Source: Geobacteraceae bacterium (lineage in GTDB: Bacteria > Desulfobacterota > Desulfuromonadia > Geobacterales > Pseudopelobacteraceae). Taken from it: a stretch of DNA of 64,000 nt. The notes under the pieces were generated by a model. It did no database searches and was not told the DNA's origin. It was given only the letters and a program-made list of their open reading frames with translations. The stretch spans positions 1 to 64,000 of the forward strand of contig JANXYR010000079.1 in the NCBI GenBank assembly GCA_025355965.1. The letters run 5' to 3'. A program made the translations under genes and the position numbers. Positions 61,706-64,000 of the stretch are shown here, in pieces (positions within the stretch are counted from its first letter, which is position 1; every line of letters begins with the position of its first letter).

Positions 61706-62926
61706 ATGGAAACCATGTCAACGATGACTGGCCTGAAGAGTAGTGCGGATGTTCTTTTTCTGATGTTAGGCGCAGCAATGGTATTCGCGATGCATGCCGG
61801 TTTTGCGTTTCTTGAAGTCGGCACCGTACGCAAAAAGAACCAGGTGAATGCCCTGGTAAAAATTCTTACCGACTGGGCGGTTTCAACCGTCGTCTACTTT
61901 GTCATAGGTTTTCCAATTTCCTATGGCATTTCGTTTTTAAAACCAGCCGAGGAACTGCTCGGAAAAACTCAAGGATATGATCTCGTCCATTACTTCTTCC
62001 TGCTCTGTTTTGCAGCTTGCATACCCGCTATTATCTCCGGCGGCATCGCTGAACGCGCCAAATTCTGGCCGCAAGTGATCGCCGGTGCAATATTTGCGGG
62101 GATAACCTACCCTATCTTTGAATCGCTGATTTGGGGGCAAAACTCCTCCGGTTTACAGGCACTATTTAAATCAATCGGAGGGGCAGAGTTTCACGACTAT
62201 GCTGGTTCGGTGGTTGTTCACTCCATCGGCGGCTGGCTAGCACTTCCGGCGGTTCTGATCCTTGGACCACGAATGGGCCGTTATGTTCGCGGCAAATCCC
62301 ACCCCTTCCCGGCCAGCAACATTCCATTTCTGGCTCTCGGTTCATGGATTCTGGCAGTCGGTTGGTTCGGTTTTAATGTCATGAGCGCAGGGAATCTGGA
62401 AAAAATATCGGGCTTGGTTGCGGTTAACTCGCTGATGGCGATGGTTGGTGGCATTCTTGTCGCGCTCATCGTCGGCAAGAACGACCCCGGTTTTATTCAC
62501 AACGGCGCGCTGGCTGGACTGATCGCGGTCTGTGCAGGCAGTGACCTGATGCACCCGCTAGGAGCTTTTGTGGTTGGTGGAATCGCCTCGATAATTTTTG
62601 TGTATGGATTCCACTTTGAGCAGGAAAAACTCAAAATTGACGATGTACTGGGAGTATGGCCGCTTCACGGAGTCATCGGAACCTGGGGCGGCATCGCCGC
62701 AGGCATCTTCGGCCAGAAAGCTCTCGGGGGAATAGGTGGCGTGACCTTTGTTTCACAACTTAGCGGGAGTCTTCTTGCTGTTGTCTTCGCCCTGGCCAGC
62801 AGCGCCATCGTCTACGGAGCTCTGAGCAAAACTGTCGGTATCCGCCTAACTGAAGAAGATGAATATCACGGTGCAGATCTTGCCATACATAGCATTGGAG
62901 CATATCCGGAAGACAGTATTCGTTAA
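61706..62926 (+). CDS. amt: Ammonium transporter
   Basis: A 406-residue Amt/MEP/Rh channel with about 11 transmembrane segments. Conserved stretches are FAMHAGFAFLEVGTVRKKN, the twin-His region FHDYAGSVVVHSIGG (first pore His), and IWPLHGVIGTWGG-like WPLHGVIGTWGG (second pore His). It takes up ammonium and is normally gated by GlnK, but no glnK gene is nearby. GGGGG lies 9 bases before the ATG. It converges on the TolC-family gene. Confidence 0.94.
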   Translation: METMSTMTGLKSSADVLFLMLGAAMVFAMHAGFAFLEVGTVRKKNQVNALVKILTDWAVSTVVYFVIGFPISYGISFLKPAEELLGKTQGYDLVHYFFLLCFAACIPAIISGGIAERAKFWPQVIAGAIFAGITYPIFESLIWGQNSSGLQALFKSIGGAEFHDYAGSVVVHSIGGWLALPAVLILGPRMGRYVRGKSHPFPASNIPFLALGSWILAVGWFGFNVMSAGNLEKISGLVAVNSLMAMVGGILVALIVGKNDPGFIHNGALAGLIAVCAGSDLMHPLGAFVVGGIASIIFVYGFHFEQEKLKIDDVLGVWPLHGVIGTWGGIAAGIFGQKALGGIGGVTFVSQLSGSLLAVVFALASSAIVYGALSKTVGIRLTEEDEYHGADLAIHSIGAYPEDSIR

Positions 62927-63030
62927 CATCGGAGGTGATAGTTTTTTGCTGGAATGCCCCATTAGATTGACCAGCTTCATCGGATTCATGCCTATGCTCA
63001 ATGACCAGGCACAAAAGTATGACGTGTGAT

Positions 63031-64000
63031 TCACGGAATCACCGCCTCACGCCCCATCAACCCGACGCCTGCCAACAATCGCAGCCTGGCCGATCTCCAT
63101 TCTGCCAGGCTGCGAATACGTTCCTGCTTCGCATCCGACAGTGCCGATTGAGTATTGAGAATTTCCAGGATGTCTGCGGCGCCTTTATCGTATTTTCGCT
63201 GCGAGGTATTCAAAGACTCCTGCGCTGCACTGAGCAGATTTTCCGATGCCTGGAGATTCTGCAAAGAGGCCGCAGCATCCGCATGAGCTTTGACAACTTC
63301 CATCATGGTGCTCTGTTCAGTATCCTGTAACTCAGCAGTACGTTGCTCCGCCAGGGCTTCGGCACCCCGTATCTTGTAGGTACGCGAGAAACCGTCAAAG
63401 AAAGGAATGGATATGGATATGCCGATACTATTTACTTGCGACTGAGTAGACGACAGGCCTTGGCCCGGGTAGCCATTCTGGTAATAGCTGTCCGATAAAT
63501 CCAAAGTTGGCAAACCTTCAGAACGTGTCAAAGTGATTCTCTGTTTTGAAGATTCCCATTGGGCCCGCGCCGACAAAACTGCCGGATGGCTCTCCGTAGC
63601 AATTTTCAACCAATCATCCAGACTCCTTGATTCCAACGCCTCCTTGTCTCTTAGATCGTCGGATAAGATGATGCGCGTTTGGGTGGGCACGCCGAGAGCA
63701 TACACCAACAGTGACAATGTTTTCTGATAAGCGCCGATGGCACGATTCTTTTCGAGTGATGCCTTGGCCAGTGCCGTGGTGGCCTGCAGCGTATCGCCTC
63801 GCGAAACGGCACCACGGGCTTCTCGTCGTTGAGCCGTTTCAAAAGTGTTTTTGGCAATCGCCTCATTCTGCTCTTTTGCCTGTAGTGTGGTCTTTGCCGT
63901 ATGGGCATCAAAATAGGCCTGTACTACATCAGACAGGGTCTTTTGAAGCGCGGCATCGTGATGTGCTATCGCAGCCACAAGGAGGCTGTTGGCGGACTTG
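63031..64000 (-). CDS. TolC-family outer-membrane efflux protein, C-terminal part (starts beyond the window)
   Basis: About 322 residues are visible in an open frame running to the window edge. They contain the typical paired long helices of TolC proteins (SDVVQAYFDAHTAKTTLQAKE and QNLQASENLLSAAQESLNTS) and a barrel-lining GISISIPFFDGFSRTY segment. It would form the outer-membrane duct of a tripartite pump or type I secretion system. The N-terminus and the rest of the operon lie to the right. Confidence 0.85.
   Translation of the reverse strand, partial: KSANSLLVAAIAHHDAALQKTLSDVVQAYFDAHTAKTTLQAKEQNEAIAKNTFETAQRREARGAVSRGDTLQATTALAKASLEKNRAIGAYQKTLSLLVYALGVPTQTRIILSDDLRDKEALESRSLDDWLKIATESHPAVLSARAQWESSKQRITLTRSEGLPTLDLSDSYYQNGYPGQGLSSTQSQVNSIGISISIPFFDGFSRTYKIRGAEALAEQRTAELQDTEQSTMMEVVKAHADAAASLQNLQASENLLSAAQESLNTSQRKYDKGAADILEILNTQSALSDAKQERIRSLAEWRSARLRLLAGVGLMGREAVIP

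Overview
The window looks like a chromosome segment from a Geobacter-type organism (Desulfuromonadia/Geobacterales). Signs are a hem/siroheme operon with a fused CobA-HemD, a succinyl-CoA:acetate-type CoA-transferase, PATAN/DUF4388 and Roadblock-like proteins, futalosine-route menaquinone synthesis (MqnE), anaerobic-type cobalamin genes (cobM, cbiG) and many TTG/GTG starts with strong GGAG-type ribosome sites. No ribosomal RNA is present, so the genus is inferred from gene content only.

Layout. 1-141: right-hand end of an IS3-type element. 150-13,515: housekeeping and envelope genes (tRNA-Leu, ndk, the siroheme/heme operon sirC-ccsA-hemA-hemC-cobA/hemD, trxA, a TlpA-like thioredoxin, truA, hslO, a sugar-nucleotide epimerase, an outer-membrane barrel, a six-repeat Ig-like lipoprotein). 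13,651-13,798: a decayed second copy of the end of comM. 13,963-33,521: about 23 co-directional, tightly packed genes. They combine a complete partner-switching module (membrane SpoIIE-type phosphatase, two STAS proteins, RsbW-like kinase) with GlgX, an AGE-fold protein, two DJ-1 proteins, two tautomerases, two cupins, a ThDP enzyme, a CMD protein, a VOC protein, a nitroreductase, two AEC permeases and a pentapeptide-repeat K+ channel. From memory this resembles the cyanobacterial icfG carbon/glucose-regulation cluster of Synechocystis, in an enlarged form. 33,542-46,399: comM, pgeF, a DedA protein, xerC, two Roadblock-type proteins, the CoA-transferase, Smr and OmpA-like proteins, cobM-cbiG-pdxA.

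47,165-53,485 is an accessory island that reads as a gene-cassette array of the integron type without an integrase in view (CALIN). At least four attC-like hairpins separate small cassettes: a SIR2-like protein with a zinc ribbon, a DUF1003 membrane protein, a HigBA-type toxin-antitoxin pair, a RloA/RloB (AbiL-like) pair with rloB cut short at a cassette core, a small membrane protein, and a DUF922 protein. The content is rich in probable phage-defence functions. From 53,644 to the end the window returns to core genes: a DMT-type permease, mqnE and a methyltransferase, fabH, yggT, csp, miaA-uvrC, an ammonium transporter with a recognisable sigma-54 promoter, and the start-less part of a TolC-family gene cut by the window edge.

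What is most worth following up: the icfG-like partner-switch/metabolic supercluster and the defence-rich cassette array. Two palindromic intergenic repeats and the comM remnant are smaller but directly visible observations.
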